Source of the DNA: an uncultured Parabacteroides sp.
Lineage (GTDB): Bacteria; Bacteroidota; Bacteroidia; Bacteroidales; Tannerellaceae
Assembly: GCA_900547435.1 (NCBI GenBank)
Contig: URGO01000156.1
Location: 1 to 6,711, forward strand
DNA length: 6,711 nt
Direction of reading: 5' to 3'
A program made the translations under genes and the position numbers. Under the pieces are notes generated by a model. The model ran no database searches and had not been told where the DNA came from. It worked only from the letters and a program-made list of their open reading frames with translations. Every line of letters begins with the position of its first letter. Positions within the stretch are counted from its first letter, which is position 1. Below are positions 6,653-6,711 of the stretch, piece after piece.

Positions 6653-6690
6653 TTATATTATATATTATATATATATAATATATAATATAA
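6653..6690. repeat. 38-bp perfect palindrome composed only of A and T
   Basis: The stretch beginning TTATATTATATATT and ending AATATATAATATAA is its own reverse complement over all 38 bases, centred between 6671 and 6672. In the minus direction it is flanked by GATAG before and CTATC after, which could lengthen the stem across a small asymmetry, and TCTCTTTTTTTG follows. It could be a terminator for a minus-strand gene to the right of the window, a bidirectional terminator (TTTTATTTTC follows on the plus strand), or a cruciform-forming or protein-binding site. The remaining bases of the leader (6524-6711) hold no convincing gene on either strand. Confidence 0.7.
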
Positions 6691-6711
6691 TTTTATTTTC
6701 TATCTCTATCT

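Noticed and set aside
1..6711. A previously undescribed defence, mobile or RNA-based system
   Set aside because: No transposase, integrase, CRISPR array, toxin-antitoxin-like pair, tRNA or structured RNA was seen; the only accessory-looking content is the transglutaminase-fold pair.

Overview
The window looks like chromosomal DNA from the order Bacteroidales, possibly Parabacteroides or a relative; the genus is a guess. Supporting signs are a promoter of the Bacteroidota type (TTG, 20 bases, TATCTTTG), mostly A-rich translation starts without Shine-Dalgarno sequences, intergenic AAAATTG-type repeats, and protein families typical of that group. All genes lie on the minus strand, so transcription runs from the right edge to the left.

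In transcription order: (1) a regulatory leader at 6417-6711 with a 38-bp A/T-only perfect palindrome, CTGACAA repeats and a good promoter; (2) menE, a compact o-succinylbenzoate-CoA ligase of menaquinone synthesis (6416-5310); (3) a secreted DUF3857/transglutaminase-fold protein with an intact Cys-His-Asp triad (5250-3307); (4) a second secreted DUF3857/transglutaminase-fold protein in which all three triad positions appear to be replaced (3291-1585), 15 bases downstream and preceded by a perfect AGGAGG; (5) mfd, the transcription-repair coupling factor, whose first 501 codons occupy 1504-2 before it leaves the window. The long leftward mfd frame at the left edge is cut by the window boundary and is the real gene there; the rightward frames opposite it are shadows.

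The short gaps and the single recognisable strong promoter upstream of menE suggest that menE and the transglutaminase pair are co-transcribed. mfd is separated by 80 bases that hold an inverted repeat and a weak promoter candidate, so it may be partly independent. menE and mfd are housekeeping genes with no obvious link to the pair. The most interesting biology is the active/degenerate transglutaminase-fold pair. Secondary points are the repeats in the junctions, one of which encodes the last residues of MenE, and the long A/T palindrome. I see no mobile element, CRISPR array, RNA gene or defence system.
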